Shown piece after piece: positions 8,391-18,086 of a DNA stretch of 64,000 nt; positions within the stretch are counted from its first letter, which is position 1; each line of letters starts with the position of its first letter. Below the pieces are notes generated by a model. The model worked only from the letters and a program-made list of their open reading frames with translations. It was not told where the DNA came from and searched no databases. A program made the position numbers and the translations under genes. The stretch covers positions 1-64,000 of the forward strand of contig LNFR01000110.1 of NCBI GenBank assembly GCA_001567185.1. Direction: 5' to 3'. The stretch comes from Bacteroidetes bacterium OLB12. Lineage in GTDB: Bacteria; Bacteroidota; Bacteroidia; Cytophagales; Cyclobacteriaceae.

Positions 8391-8939
8391 ATGAAGGCGA
8401 TTTTTGTTGCACTACTTTTTCCAACAATCAGTTTGTGTCAAACAACTAACCATGTAAAACACTGGGAAGTATCAACCACCTTATCATACGGAAGCGAAAA
8501 TAATATAGGAAATGGTGGATTTATGCTGCGGAACGAATTCGAATATTTATTTCATAGAACCATTAGTGCATCGATAAGAGTAGGGTTCTTCCATTCGCAC
8601 CCGGCTAAGTTTAGTGACGAACCTTTTAAGAGGACTTTCAGCGGACTAACGGCTGGGGTTTATCTAAACCATACAGCTGTTTTTAATCAAGATAAAAATT
8701 TCGTGAAAGTATCGGCTGGCCCTGCCTATTTCAATACCAGATCTCTGTATCAGGATGGCTCTCTTTTAGACATCCGAACTCACATGGATAATGCCAGTAA
8801 ATTGGGGTATGGTCTTTCTTTAGAAGGCGGGGGAAGTTTATCTGAAAAGGTAGCGATTGGCTTGGCCGTGGACGTATATAGCTATGATATTTTTGGCGAC
8901 ATAACCGTAGTGGGGGTCAATATTCATTTCAATCTGTAA
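8391..8939 (+). CDS. Secreted beta-barrel-like protein, unknown
   Basis: This protein of about 182 aa has a signal peptide (MKAIFVALLFPTISLCQ) and a mature part of alternating beta strands ending VVGVNIHFNL, a C-terminal pattern of small outer-membrane barrels. A longer in-frame reading exists from GTG 8316, but ATG 8391 is preferred because it starts the signal peptide. No specific family is recognised. Confidence 0.6.
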   Translation: MKAIFVALLFPTISLCQTTNHVKHWEVSTTLSYGSENNIGNGGFMLRNEFEYLFHRTISASIRVGFFHSHPAKFSDEPFKRTFSGLTAGVYLNHTAVFNQDKNFVKVSAGPAYFNTRSLYQDGSLLDIRTHMDNASKLGYGLSLEGGGSLSEKVAIGLAVDVYSYDIFGDITVVGVNIHFNL

Positions 8940-9068
8940 GCAGGTGGCAACGATTGCGGACCTGCTTAGCCGCGCGAACAGAAACATACCAGCAAGATTA
9001 CGTGGACAGCAGCCCGGTTTAATGAATTGTTGCTAACAGGTGTTTAAGCAATCAATCTTCATTTATCG

Positions 9069-9100
9069 TTTACCTCCTACAAGATTCTTTTTTACTTTTG
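9069..9100 (+). promoter_or_regulatory. Bacteroidota-type promoter of the aminotransferase
   Basis: The -7 box TACTTTTG (9093-9100) fits TAnnTTTG exactly, and a near -33 box TTTA (9069-9072) lies 20 bases upstream. Transcription would begin near 9107. That excludes the longer in-frame start at 9040 and supports ATG 9118. Confidence 0.6.
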
Positions 9101-9117
9101 AGCCACATTTTACAACC

Positions 9118-10314
9118 ATGAGCAAACTTTCTAACCGTATTGAAGCCATACAGGAATCGGCCACCCTGGCCATGGCCGCTAAAGCCCGCGAGTTCAAGAG
9201 CCGCGGCATTGATGTGATTAACCTTAGCCTGGGTGAACCCGATTTTAAAACCCCACAGCATATTTGCGATGCCGCCAAAAAGGCAATCGATGATGGAAAA
9301 TATTTTTCATACCCGCCCGTAGCCGGCTATCAGGATTTGCGCGAGGCGATCGCGGCAAAGTATCAGAAGGAAAACAACGTGCCCTACAAGGCCGAAAACA
9401 TTGTAGTAAGCAACGGAGCCAAACAATCCATTGCCAACGTTATGCTGGCACTACTTAATCCGGGCGATGAAGTAATTGTATTCTCCCCCTACTGGGTAAG
9501 CTACGATGCACTGGTGCGTTTGGCCGAAGCCACACCCGTTATTGTAAAAGGCACACTCGAAAACGACTTTAAAGTAACGGCTGCACAAGTGGAAGCAGCG
9601 ATTACCAAAAAAACAAAAGCAATCATTTTCTCTTCACCTTGTAATCCTACCGGTTCGGTTTTCAGCAAAAAAGAATTGGAAGCTATTGCACAGGTGGTGT
9701 TGAAGCACGAAGGATTAATGATCATTGCCGATGAAATTTATGAACACATCAATTTTACGGGCGATCAAACCAGCATTGCCTCGCTGCCGGGCATGTTCGA
9801 TAGAACGATTACCGTAAATGGCTTTGCCAAAGGGTTTGCCATGACGGGCTGGCGCGTGGGTTACATAGCCGCACCGAAGTGGGTAGCAGATGGAAGCAAC
9901 AAAGTGCAGGGTCAGATTACTTCGGCCAATTGCTCCATATCGCAACGCGGTGCACTGGCTGCCATTACCGGAGATATTACTCCTACAAACGAAATGGTAA
10001 AAGCCTATCACAAGCGCAGGGATATTGTTTATAATTTATTGAAAGAAATTCCGGGTGTTAAAGCCAACTACCCGCAAGGTGCTTTTTACTTTTTTCCGGA
10101 TGTGAGCTATTACTACGGAAAGAAAGATGGCGACCGTGTGATTAAAGATGGCGATGATTTGTGCTTATATCTTCTGGAAAAGGCGCATGTATCGCTGGTG
10201 CCGGGTGGTGCTTTTGGTGAAGATCGATGCATTCGCCTTTCGTATGCCGCTTCTGAAAAGGAATTAACAGATGCGATGGGAAGAATTAAAGACGCTTTGG
10301 CTCATTTAAAGTAA
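9118..10314 (+). CDS. Pyridoxal-phosphate aminotransferase (aspartate aminotransferase type)
   Basis: This 398-aa fold-type I class I aminotransferase most resembles the Ib aspartate or aromatic aminotransferases. Seen are the N-terminal SLGEPDFKTPQHI, NPTGSVFSKKELEAI, ADEIYEHI, which holds the PLP-pyridine Asp, the Schiff-base lysine in GFAKGFAMTGWRVGY and the C-terminal IRLSYAASEKEL with the substrate-carboxylate Arg. Start ATG 9118 is chosen from the promoter position. The HldE-type kinase gene begins one base after its stop, so the two are cotranscribed. Confidence 0.9.
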   Translation: MSKLSNRIEAIQESATLAMAAKAREFKSRGIDVINLSLGEPDFKTPQHICDAAKKAIDDGKYFSYPPVAGYQDLREAIAAKYQKENNVPYKAENIVVSNGAKQSIANVMLALLNPGDEVIVFSPYWVSYDALVRLAEATPVIVKGTLENDFKVTAAQVEAAITKKTKAIIFSSPCNPTGSVFSKKELEAIAQVVLKHEGLMIIADEIYEHINFTGDQTSIASLPGMFDRTITVNGFAKGFAMTGWRVGYIAAPKWVADGSNKVQGQITSANCSISQRGALAAITGDITPTNEMVKAYHKRRDIVYNLLKEIPGVKANYPQGAFYFFPDVSYYYGKKDGDRVIKDGDDLCLYLLEKAHVSLVPGGAFGEDRCIRLSYAASEKELTDAMGRIKDALAHLK

Positions 10315-10315
10315 G

Positions 10316-11299
10316 ATGCAGAGTCTCCAGCAAATTTTTGCCGAGTTCAATTCCCTCAACATTTTAATTGTAGGCGATGTAATGCTGGATAGCTATATAT
10401 GGGGAGCTGTGGAGCGTATCTCACCCGAAGCTCCGGTTCCCATTGTAAATGTAAAAAAGCGCGATGTGCGTTTGGGTGGTGCAGCTAATGTGGCACTGAA
10501 TGTACAGGCATTGGGCGCAACTCCTTTTATGGTAGCGCTTTGCGGAGCAGATGATTCTGGCAAACGACTACTGCAAATGGTGAAAGATCAAAATCTTTCT
10601 GCCGAAGGGTTAGTAGTTTCTTCAACCAGACCTACCACCGTAAAAACCCGCGTAATAGCCAGCAGTCAACATGTAGTGCGGGTGGACGATGAATCAGATA
10701 AACCAACCAGTGCAGAAGAAGAAAAGGAATTGTGGAAACGGATAGAAAAATTATTGCCCGCTTGCCATGCAGTAATTTTTGAAGATTACGACAAAGGGGT
10801 AATCAGCGCGGGGTTAATTCGGCAAACGGTAGCACTTGCAAAACAACTTGGCAAACCCACCATTGTCGATCCGAAAAAACGAAACTTTCTGGCCTATGAA
10901 CAGGTAACTCTGTTTAAACCTAACCTGAAAGAAATGCGCGAGGGGTTGAAGGTGGAGTTGGAAGCCGCCAATCAGATACAATTAGAAGCTGCGATTAAAA
11001 TTTTAAAAGATAAACTTCAGGTAGAAGGTGTAATGGCCACTTTATCCGAACATGGCGTTTATATCGACTACCAAAATGAAAAGATGAAACTACCCGCCCA
11101 TGCACGTGAAATTGCCGATGTTTCGGGTGCGGGCGATACAGTAGTTAGCATTGCGGCCCTTGCGGTTGCGTTAAAGTTAACACCCAAACAAATTGCAAGT
11201 CTTTCCAATTTAGGAGGGGGGTTGGTTTGCCAACATGTAGGTGTAGTACCGATTGATAAAGGAGAGTTGCTGGCGGAGGCAACCAGGCTTGGTGTTTAA
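10316..11299 (+). CDS. rfaE1: PfkB-family kinase, HldE kinase domain type (RfaE1)
   Basis: The predicted reaction is phosphorylation of D-glycero-D-manno-heptose 7-phosphate for heptose and LPS-core synthesis. The N-terminus LIVGDVMLDSYIWGAVERIS and the following PVPIVNV match the kinase half of HldE; GGAANVA and the terminal VSGAGDTVVS carry the PfkB substrate site and catalytic Asp. At 327 aa it is the kinase domain alone, without the nucleotidyltransferase half of bifunctional HldE. That split form is common, and the partner enzyme is not in this window. The assignment to heptose, rather than another sugar, rests on the N-terminal motif. Confidence 0.82.
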   Translation: MQSLQQIFAEFNSLNILIVGDVMLDSYIWGAVERISPEAPVPIVNVKKRDVRLGGAANVALNVQALGATPFMVALCGADDSGKRLLQMVKDQNLSAEGLVVSSTRPTTVKTRVIASSQHVVRVDDESDKPTSAEEEKELWKRIEKLLPACHAVIFEDYDKGVISAGLIRQTVALAKQLGKPTIVDPKKRNFLAYEQVTLFKPNLKEMREGLKVELEAANQIQLEAAIKILKDKLQVEGVMATLSEHGVYIDYQNEKMKLPAHAREIADVSGAGDTVVSIAALAVALKLTPKQIASLSNLGGGLVCQHVGVVPIDKGELLAEATRLGV

Positions 11300-11580
11300 G
11301 AACCATGAATTGATTGTCTAAAATCTTGTGGACATAGCCTTCTGACTCATAAATTCCTTCCTTGTTACAAACAGTTCTATAAAATTCATTTTTTATTTTT
11401 GGAACGAAAGTACTATCGGATATTTCAATAACATCAGCGTATTTATTGCAGTCTTTGTAATTTGCTGAAAATTCATGGAATCAGCTCCAAAGACTTTTTT
11501 TAATCGCTCCCTAAAGATTAAAATATTAGCTGTGTAATATTTTCTATCGCAATCTTTAAATTTTTGGACCTCCTGATCTC
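11300..11580 (-). pseudogene. Degraded gene remnant, unknown
   Basis: The 353-base gap after the kinase gene is not empty. On the minus strand it encodes about 90 residues in two frames. One part starts near 11580 (FKDCDRKYYTANILIF, then LKKVFGADS). The other runs from about 11485 (EFSANYKDCNKYADVIEIS, later GIYESEGYVHKILDNQF) to the kinase stop. A frameshift near 11485-11495 joins them. A stop precedes the first part, and no start or stop signal fits the ends, so I read it as a truncated, frameshifted relic. It is more AT-rich than its neighbours. The family is not recognised. Confidence 0.5.
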
Positions 11581-11652
11581 GTTAGAAACCTATGGTATCG
11601 CGTAACAGAGTGGTTCGCCATTCGTTTTAAGAATTGTGGAATAATTACGTTT

Positions 11653-12834
11653 ATGAACATAGTTGAAGTAAAATCACCCAAAGCCGAGCACGATTTTATC
11701 CAGGCTCATGTGCATTGCAACCAGGCTGATCCTAACTGGATAAGACCGCTGGACGCAGACATCTTACAGGTGTTTGATGCGAATAAAAATAAAGCTTTCC
11801 GGTTTGGCGAAGCAGCCCGTTGGGTATTGTACGATAACCAAAAACCCGTGGGCCGTATTGCCGCTTTCGTAAACAAAAAATATAAAAACAAAGGGGATGA
11901 ATTTCGCGTGGGCGGAATTGGATTTTTTGACGCTCCAAATAATCCGCAAGCGGCATTTTTACTTTTTGATAAAGCAAAAACCTGGCTGGCCGAGCGCGGC
12001 ATGCAGGCCATGGACGGACCTATTAATTTTGGTGAACGCGACCGGTGGTGGGGCCTGCTGGTGCATGGTTTTTATGAACCGCTGTACGGCATGAATTACA
12101 ATCCACCTTATTACCAGCACTTGTTTGAGGCCTATGGGTTTGGTGTATTCTATAATCAATATTGCTGGAGTATTCCGGTGGCAGGCGAGGCTACCCAATT
12201 GCAACCAAAGTTTTATGAAGCGCACAACCGGTTTGTAACCGATCCGCAATTTCAGGCAAGATCATTGGCGCATCCTGCTATGGATATTAACACCTGCATT
12301 CGGGCCTTCTGTACGGTATATAATAAAGCATGGGCTATTCACGAAGGCAATAAAGAAATGAATGAAGAACAAGCCCGCAAAATCTTTAAAGCACTTAAAC
12401 CAATTTTAGATCCCGATCTGGTTTGGTTTGTATTTCATCATAACGATCCGGTGGCCATGTGGATTAGCATACCCGATATTAATCAAATCGTAAAACACCT
12501 TAACGGGAAGTTTAATCTGCTGGCGAAAGCGAAGTTTTTTTATTATAAACTGAAACGTACCTGCAATCGCTTTGTGGGTATTATTTACGGAATAGTACCG
12601 GAGTTTCAGGGAAGTGGGGTGGACTACTTTATGATTGTGGAGGCGGAGAAAGTAATTAAAGCCAAAGGCATTTATAAGCAAACAGAACTTTTATGGCAGG
12701 GCGACTTTAACCCTAAGATGCTGAACATCTCACGAAACCTGGGGGCAACACAATGCCGAACGCTCATTACCTATCGGTATATTTTTGACCGGTCGGTACC
12801 GTTTAAGCGCCACCCCATTATAGGCTCGCATTAA
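11653..12834 (+). CDS. GNAT-like conserved protein
   Basis: This 393-aa cytoplasmic protein is conserved in style with large Bacteroidota acyltransferase-like proteins of unknown substrate. The N-terminal half has a GNAT-like strand order (WVLYDNQKPVGRIAAFVNK, then FRVGGIGFFDAPNN). The centre has MDGPINFGERDRWWGLLVHG, and the C-terminal half has VGIIYGIVPEFQGSGVDYFM, which resembles an acetyl-CoA loop. Two such halves suggest a tandem-domain acyltransferase. Its stop overlaps the convergent gene by 4 bases. Confidence 0.6.
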   Translation: MNIVEVKSPKAEHDFIQAHVHCNQADPNWIRPLDADILQVFDANKNKAFRFGEAARWVLYDNQKPVGRIAAFVNKKYKNKGDEFRVGGIGFFDAPNNPQAAFLLFDKAKTWLAERGMQAMDGPINFGERDRWWGLLVHGFYEPLYGMNYNPPYYQHLFEAYGFGVFYNQYCWSIPVAGEATQLQPKFYEAHNRFVTDPQFQARSLAHPAMDINTCIRAFCTVYNKAWAIHEGNKEMNEEQARKIFKALKPILDPDLVWFVFHHNDPVAMWISIPDINQIVKHLNGKFNLLAKAKFFYYKLKRTCNRFVGIIYGIVPEFQGSGVDYFMIVEAEKVIKAKGIYKQTELLWQGDFNPKMLNISRNLGATQCRTLITYRYIFDRSVPFKRHPIIGSH

Positions 12835-14048
12835 AATTCCTGATTTTTAAATTGCTTCTCCAGCGGGCCATGGCGCTCCAGGTCCTGTAAAATTTTACGA
12901 TCGAGCGGGCTCTCTTTAATTACGTTGTAATTATCCCAAAATGCTTTGTTGTAGGGTTGGTCCTGGTATTGCAAACCGTAGTTGCGCATTTTTTCAGTAG
13001 CGGGTACACGCCTGATGGTATTGGGTACAACTTCGTTTATCAAAAGAGATTGATTCAATTCGGTTTCAAACTTTAATTCTTTGGTGCGGATGTCGTACCA
13101 GTTTACATTGGAATCTACCGTAAGGTAATTGAGGTAATACTTTCCCAGAAAGGGTTTAAAATCAATAACCCGCTTTAACCTTACAAAGCGGCTTTCCATG
13201 CCTCGCTTTTTGGTCAGAGGTTCTTCCAGGGTGCTTTCAAATTCTACATGAATAATGGCATAGTTGGATTTTTCTACATAAACCCGAAGCCGGTAATCGC
13301 GCGAATAACTTATCACAAATACCTGCTGATTGTTGTACTCTGTATCTTTTTCGCGGGTAAGGCTTTCATAAAACAATTCTTCTAACGGAAAATGCCGGTA
13401 GCGCACACTATTGTGGAGTAGTAAATCTTCCAATAAGTTGTCCTGATCGAAGTACGAGGTAAACCGGCTGGCATACCCAATGCTTCTGCGCACTTCCTGC
13501 AACGCTACCCGCTCGCGCAACTTATACTTATTGCGAGGCTCGCTGTAGTCTTCGTCATAAATTTTTACAGCCGCCTCCAGCAACGAGATGTACGTGCCGC
13601 CTACTTTTTTAAGATCCCGGTAAAAACCATCCATCAGGTAAGGTTGCATGGGGTAGTTTTGTTCAATCCGCGAAAGCGCAATCATCAAAATTTCGCCACC
13701 CCGTAGCGAATCGGCCACCGTAACTTCGTTGAGCATAAGCGTGGATTTCTCAACTTCAATTACCAGGGGTTTGGTATCCATCAATGTCCAGACAGGTGCC
13801 GAGAACGGTTTGTAGCCCAACATGGAAAGCATGAATAAATCGTTTCGCAAATCGGCCGGAATATGAAAATCAAACTCGCCCTGCAGGTTGGTAATGGTAC
13901 CAATCGATTTATCTTTGATACCTAAGGTGGCAAACGGAAGAGGTTCTTTGGTTTCTTTGTCGATTACTTTACCGGACAGCGTTATTTTTTGGGCAAGCGC
14001 TGCGGGCGCCAATGCAATAACCAGTAACCAGGTAAAAACATTCCTCAT
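12831..14048 (-). CDS. Carboxypeptidase-regulatory-like domain protein
   Basis: This exported protein of about 405 aa has a signal peptide (MRNVFTWLLVIALAPAALAQ) and then a CarboxypepD_reg-like domain: KITLSGKVIDKETKEPLPFA, followed by TITNLQGEFDFHIP. That domain is the typical N-terminal plug-side module of SusC-like and other Bacteroidota envelope proteins. The remaining 280 residues (starting near SLRGGEILMIALSRI) are of unknown function and rich in charged strands; there is no TonB-dependent barrel. ATG 14048 is preferred to an ATG at 14075 because it starts the signal peptide. Confidence 0.75.
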   Translation of the reverse strand: MRNVFTWLLVIALAPAALAQKITLSGKVIDKETKEPLPFATLGIKDKSIGTITNLQGEFDFHIPADLRNDLFMLSMLGYKPFSAPVWTLMDTKPLVIEVEKSTLMLNEVTVADSLRGGEILMIALSRIEQNYPMQPYLMDGFYRDLKKVGGTYISLLEAAVKIYDEDYSEPRNKYKLRERVALQEVRRSIGYASRFTSYFDQDNLLEDLLLHNSVRYRHFPLEELFYESLTREKDTEYNNQQVFVISYSRDYRLRVYVEKSNYAIIHVEFESTLEEPLTKKRGMESRFVRLKRVIDFKPFLGKYYLNYLTVDSNVNWYDIRTKELKFETELNQSLLINEVVPNTIRRVPATEKMRNYGLQYQDQPYNKAFWDNYNVIKESPLDRKILQDLERHGPLEKQFKNQEF

Positions 14049-14159
14049 GTAAAGCAAACGATAAATTAACCGCACATTGTATGGGGGTTACGGCATTTAT
14101 AAAATTAGGCTAAGGTAGGTAAACAGGCATAAAACTCAATTAATCGCGAATACATTACA

Positions 14160-14192
14160 TTGGTCGGCTTTCCCTTCTAATATTTACTTTTA
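14160..14192 (+). promoter_or_regulatory. Promoter candidate of the LytS-like kinase
   Basis: TTGG (14160-14163) and TACTTTTA (14185-14192) lie 21 bases apart and approximate the Bacteroidota -33/-7 pair (TTTG, TAnnTTTG), each with one mismatch. The ATG follows 22 bases later. Confidence 0.4.
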
Positions 14193-14213
14193 TAGAACAA
14201 TCTTTCCCTTTCC

Positions 14214-15336
14214 ATGAAATGGCTTGATGCTATACCCCGAATCTGGAAGCGCGCTTATTTGCTTATCTGTTTATGGTATGCAATAAATTTTGCCGTAAGT
14301 GCGGTTTTGGAGTGGAAATTGGTAAAGCCTGAGTTTTATGTACTATGGACTGCCCTTTTCCTGCTGGAGGCATTGTGCGTTTTTATTCTACTGATTTTCT
14401 TGTGGAGCCATTGGCTGTTCCGGTTTCGGGCCGGTTGGCAGATAACGGGGCATGTGGCGGGCATTGTGGTTTTCTTTTTTTGTGATGGGTACCCTTTCCT
14501 ATTACTTTACCGATTACCTGGAAGGCTTTGTTTATTTTGATCACTGGAAAGAATATATGGTGGGAATGTTGAGCAGTTGGGATGCATTGCGTATTCACGA
14601 TCAATACATCATTACGGTGGGCGTTTATTATGTAATCCGGTATTTTCAGGGCTTGCAAAAGCAGGAGCAGGAAAAAAGCGAACTGGCATTGCGCAATAAA
14701 GAGATGCAGATTTCACTACTCAAATCACAAATTAACCCACACTTTTTATTTAATACACTCAACTCCATCAGCACCCTGGTGCATAGCAGCAAAGAGCAGG
14801 CGCGCAGGGTAATCAGCCAGTTGTCGGATATTTTCAGGTATGCGCTTGATTCGCACAACGGAGAGATGGTAAAACTGATTCATGAACTTGAATTTATTGA
14901 TAACTATGTGCGCATTCAGCAAGTACGCTTTGGCGAGCGGCTTAAGTTTGAAAAGCACATAGATCCAACCTGCCTGGGCATTTACCTGCCACCCATGATT
15001 TTGCAACCTCTGGTAGAAAATTCAGTAAAATATGGAATTGCACCTAAAGAAGAAGGGGGCACTATTTCGTTAACCGTAAGGCGTTCTGGTTCGGTAATTT
15101 ATTTTGAAATAAAAGACAACGGGCTGGGGTCAAAAGCAAAAAAAGTTATGGATGGAAGTTCCAGTGGTGTGGGTATGATAAATACCGATTTGCGCTTGCG
15201 CAGTTATTTCGGTGGGCAGTCGCACCTGCGCGTTTTGTCGAACGAGTTTGGATACGCTGTTAGCTTTTTTATAGAAGATAGAAACGTGAAAGCTCCGGTT
15301 GAAGATAAGCCGGTACTTGAAGATCAATGGACGTGA
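14214..15336 (+). CDS. LytS/YehU-type sensor histidine kinase, frameshifted
   Basis: This inner-membrane sensor of about 374 aa after repair has four predicted membrane segments and no large periplasmic domain. They lead into a His_kinase domain with the phospho-acceptor in LKSQINPHFLFNTLNSIS and a HATPase region with LVENSVKYGIAP and DNGLG. The frame breaks in a run of seven T at 14475-14481; removing one T joins GIVVFFF to VMGTLSYYFTDYLEGF. The LytTR response-regulator gene starts 57 bases downstream, so the two form a cognate pair. Confidence 0.88.
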
Positions 15337-15393
15337 AAGCATAATATGCTGTGCCGGCAGCGTGTTATGTAATAAATTGAAAATTATAGACAC

Positions 15394-16140
15394 ATGAATA
15401 CAACCTGTTTAATTATTGACGATGAAAAATTGGCACGCGAACTTCTGCGCGAGTTTCTGGAAGCATTTCCTGAAATTGAAATAATAGGAGAGTGCAGCAA
15501 AGGAACCGAAGCCGTTGAGCAAATAAACAAACTTAAGCCCGATCTGATTTTTCTGGATGTGCAGATGCCGGGCATGAACGGTTTTGATGTACTGGATGAA
15601 ATTGAACACGAACCGTATGTTATTTTTTCTACAGCCTACGATCAATATGCTATAAAAGCGTTTGAACGAAATGCGGTAGATTACCTGCTGAAACCTTTGG
15701 ACCAGGAGCGCTTTAAGTTAGCCGTGGACCGGGCTTTAAAACGTAAAAAGATGGAAGCCGGCAACCTGGAAGATTTGTTGGGCAGTTTGCGTCCCGTGCA
15801 CACACGCACTACGTACGATTCGCATTTGTTTGTGCAGAAATCAGAAAAATTGTTCAACCTGCCGGTAGAAGAGATTACCTACCTGGAAGCTTCGGGCGAT
15901 TATACCGTAATCTCTACTAAAAACGACCAGTTTGTAAGTTCATCGGGTATTGGCAAACTGGAGGAGTTAATGAACCCCGAAACATTTATTCGGGTGCATC
16001 GCTCTACCATTGTTAATGTAAATTACCTGAAAGAAATTGAGCGCCATTTTAATGGGGGTATGATTGTAAAGATGCAAAACGGAAAAAGTTTTCCGGTTAG
16101 CCGCACCTATGCCAAGTTGATCAGGAAAAAGGTTGTATAG
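15394..16140 (+). CDS. LytTR-family response regulator
   Basis: This 248-aa DNA-binding regulator has an N-terminal receiver domain (acidic DD at 9-10, phospho-acceptor D55 in FLDVQMPG, lysine in LLKPLDQERF) and a C-terminal LytTR domain from about residue 145 (EEITYLEASGDYTVI, FIRVHRSTIVNV, FPVSRTYAKLI). It receives phosphate from the kinase encoded just upstream. LytTR regulators of this kind often control envelope or surface functions; the target here is not evident. Confidence 0.93.
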   Translation: MNTTCLIIDDEKLARELLREFLEAFPEIEIIGECSKGTEAVEQINKLKPDLIFLDVQMPGMNGFDVLDEIEHEPYVIFSTAYDQYAIKAFERNAVDYLLKPLDQERFKLAVDRALKRKKMEAGNLEDLLGSLRPVHTRTTYDSHLFVQKSEKLFNLPVEEITYLEASGDYTVISTKNDQFVSSSGIGKLEELMNPETFIRVHRSTIVNVNYLKEIERHFNGGMIVKMQNGKSFPVSRTYAKLIRKKVV

Positions 16141-16185
16141 CGAAGGGGAGCATCTCGGGTAATCACCTTCGGCAAAAAACTCCTT

Positions 16186-16700
16186 TTAAGGTTTTGCTAT
16201 TTTTTTCTCCAACACCACAAACTCCAGCTTCCTCTTGGGTTGTCCAAAGCGCGGGTCGTTGAATGCGAAGGGTTTTGTTTCACCGGTAAGGCGATACCCG
16301 TGCCGCACATACCAAGCAATCAGTTCTTTTCGTTCGGAGATTACAGTCATGTAAATAGTATGGCATTGTTGGTTGAGGGCTTCCTGTTCTGCGGCTTTTA
16401 ACAACTCCTTGCCTATTCCTTTCCCTTGCAGGTTGGGTTTTACGGTAAGCATTCCCAAATACAATTTACCATCCTGGTTTCGCAACTCCACACATCCGAT
16501 GATTTCATCGTGCTCCACATATTTTAACAGGCGCGTTCCTGGTGTTTGAAGAAGGGCAGCAAGGGCGTCCGCATCCGTACGCGTTCCATCCAGCAAGTCG
16601 GCTTCGGTAGTCCAGCCTGGCGCGAGCTATCACCCCGGTAGGCAGAGTTTACCAATTGATTGAGGCGGGAAGCATCTTCCGGTGTTGCAGAAACAATCAT
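16186..16700 (-). CDS. GNAT family N-acetyltransferase, frameshifted
   Basis: After repair this is an acetyltransferase of about 171 aa. The start MIVSATPEDASRLNQLVNSA (ATG 16700) and the acetyl-CoA loop VKPNLQGKGIGKELL are in different frames; a single missing base near 16615-16625 joins SSRQAG to EADLLDGTRTDADALAALLQ. The C-terminal AWYVRHGYRLTGE element is typical. The pattern resembles ribosomal-protein-alanine or amino-acid acetyltransferases, but the substrate is unknown. It is convergent with the LytTR gene. Confidence 0.8.
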
Positions 16701-16844
16701 TAAACAGAATTTTAATCCCAAAGTAATAAAATGTTGCTGATACGTGCGCGCTATCGGGATTAAAGAATAGGCAGTAGCATGTACAGCAAGGTAAAGCCGA
16801 ATATTTTGTATTGAAAATCTTATCTTTAATACAAAATACATCAC

Positions 16845-18086
16845 ATGAAATTTGCCGGCCTGTTCGCTTTGCTTTTCTTGATCCTATCCTGCTCAACCAA
16901 TAAGCCAGAACCCCGTGTTTGGCAAACCATAGAACAAACCTTACAAACACAATTGATAACCCTGCAGGATGGCGATACCCTTTTTCTGCCGGAAGGAAAT
17001 TTTATGTTTTCCAAAGGGTTGGCTATGGATGGTAAATCGAACGTAACCATACGGGGTAAGGGGATGGATAAAACCATCTTGTCATTTAAAAATCAAACGG
17101 AAGGAGCGCAGGGGTTGCTTATTACCAATGGAAAGAACATTACGCTGGAAGAATTTTCAATTGAAGATGCAAAAGGAGATAACCTGAAGGTAAGTGAAGT
17201 GTCGGGAATTACGCTGCGAAAAATCCGGTCGGTGTGGGCCGATGGTCCTAAAACAGAAAACGGAGCTTATGCCTTGTACCCGGTTTTGTGTAAACACGTG
17301 TTGATTGACGAGTGCATTGCCATGGGCTCGTCCGATGCCGGAATTTACGTGGGCCAATCCGATTCGGTTGTTATCCGTAACAGTAAGGCTTATTGGAATG
17401 TAGCCGGTATTGAAAGTGAAAATTCCAGGTGGGTGGAAATTTATGGTAACGAAGCCTACGAAAACACAGGTGGTATTTTGATTTTTGATTTGCCCGGGTT
17501 AACCCAGTATGGTCACACCACCAAAGTGTACAATAATAATATTCACCACAACAATCACGATAACTTTGCCATGAAGGGCAACATTGTAGCAAGCATTCCG
17601 CCCGGCACCGGGGTAATGATTCTGGCTACACATAACCTGGAGTTAACCGGTAATGAAATTATCGACAACAAAACAGTTGGCACCGGCATAATCAGTTACG
17701 AATTAGTGGCAGCGCTTAATGAAGGAGAAACGGAACAGGAAGCTTCAATAGGGGGAGTGCAAACGGTAGCCAATAACTTTAGGGCCGATTCCTTGTATAA
17801 TCCTTTTCCTTACGGGATTTACATTCATAACAACAAGTATCAAAACAGCAGGTGGTTTCCGGCATTGGGGCACGATATCGGTAAACTGTTTTTTATGAAG
17901 TCGTTTATGAATCCGCCTGATATTGCGTACGATGGCATCGAAGACCCCGCGCGTCCCGAACGTGAAATTTGTGTGCAGCAAGGCGATGAGGTTATTCTGA
18001 TTAACCTGGATGCGGCCAATGATTTTGAAAATCTGAAGAAAGATCCGCATCAGTTTGATTGTGAAGGTAAAAGCATTTCAAAATGA
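16845..18086 (+). CDS. Parallel beta-helix lipoprotein
   Basis: This 413-aa lipoprotein has the lipobox LILSC near residue 17. From about residue 60 it carries repeated short strands of a right-handed parallel beta-helix, such as SNVTIRGKGMDKTILSF, NITLEEFSIEDAKGDNLKV and NSKAYWNVAGIESENS, with stacked asparagines (YNNNIHHNNHDN). Its stop overlaps the start of the dihaem cytochrome gene by 4 bases. The same pair, SO2929-like helix and SO2930-type cytochrome, is found together in other bacteria, which suggests joint envelope function. The substrate is unknown. Confidence 0.82.
   Translation: MKFAGLFALLFLILSCSTNKPEPRVWQTIEQTLQTQLITLQDGDTLFLPEGNFMFSKGLAMDGKSNVTIRGKGMDKTILSFKNQTEGAQGLLITNGKNITLEEFSIEDAKGDNLKVSEVSGITLRKIRSVWADGPKTENGAYALYPVLCKHVLIDECIAMGSSDAGIYVGQSDSVVIRNSKAYWNVAGIESENSRWVEIYGNEAYENTGGILIFDLPGLTQYGHTTKVYNNNIHHNNHDNFAMKGNIVASIPPGTGVMILATHNLELTGNEIIDNKTVGTGIISYELVAALNEGETEQEASIGGVQTVANNFRADSLYNPFPYGIYIHNNKYQNSRWFPALGHDIGKLFFMKSFMNPPDIAYDGIEDPARPEREICVQQGDEVILINLDAANDFENLKKDPHQFDCEGKSISK

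Noticed and set aside
16141..16171. A hairpin CGAAGG/CCTTCG after the LytTR gene
   Set aside because: The loop is about 19 bases and no T run follows, so it is a weak terminator candidate only.
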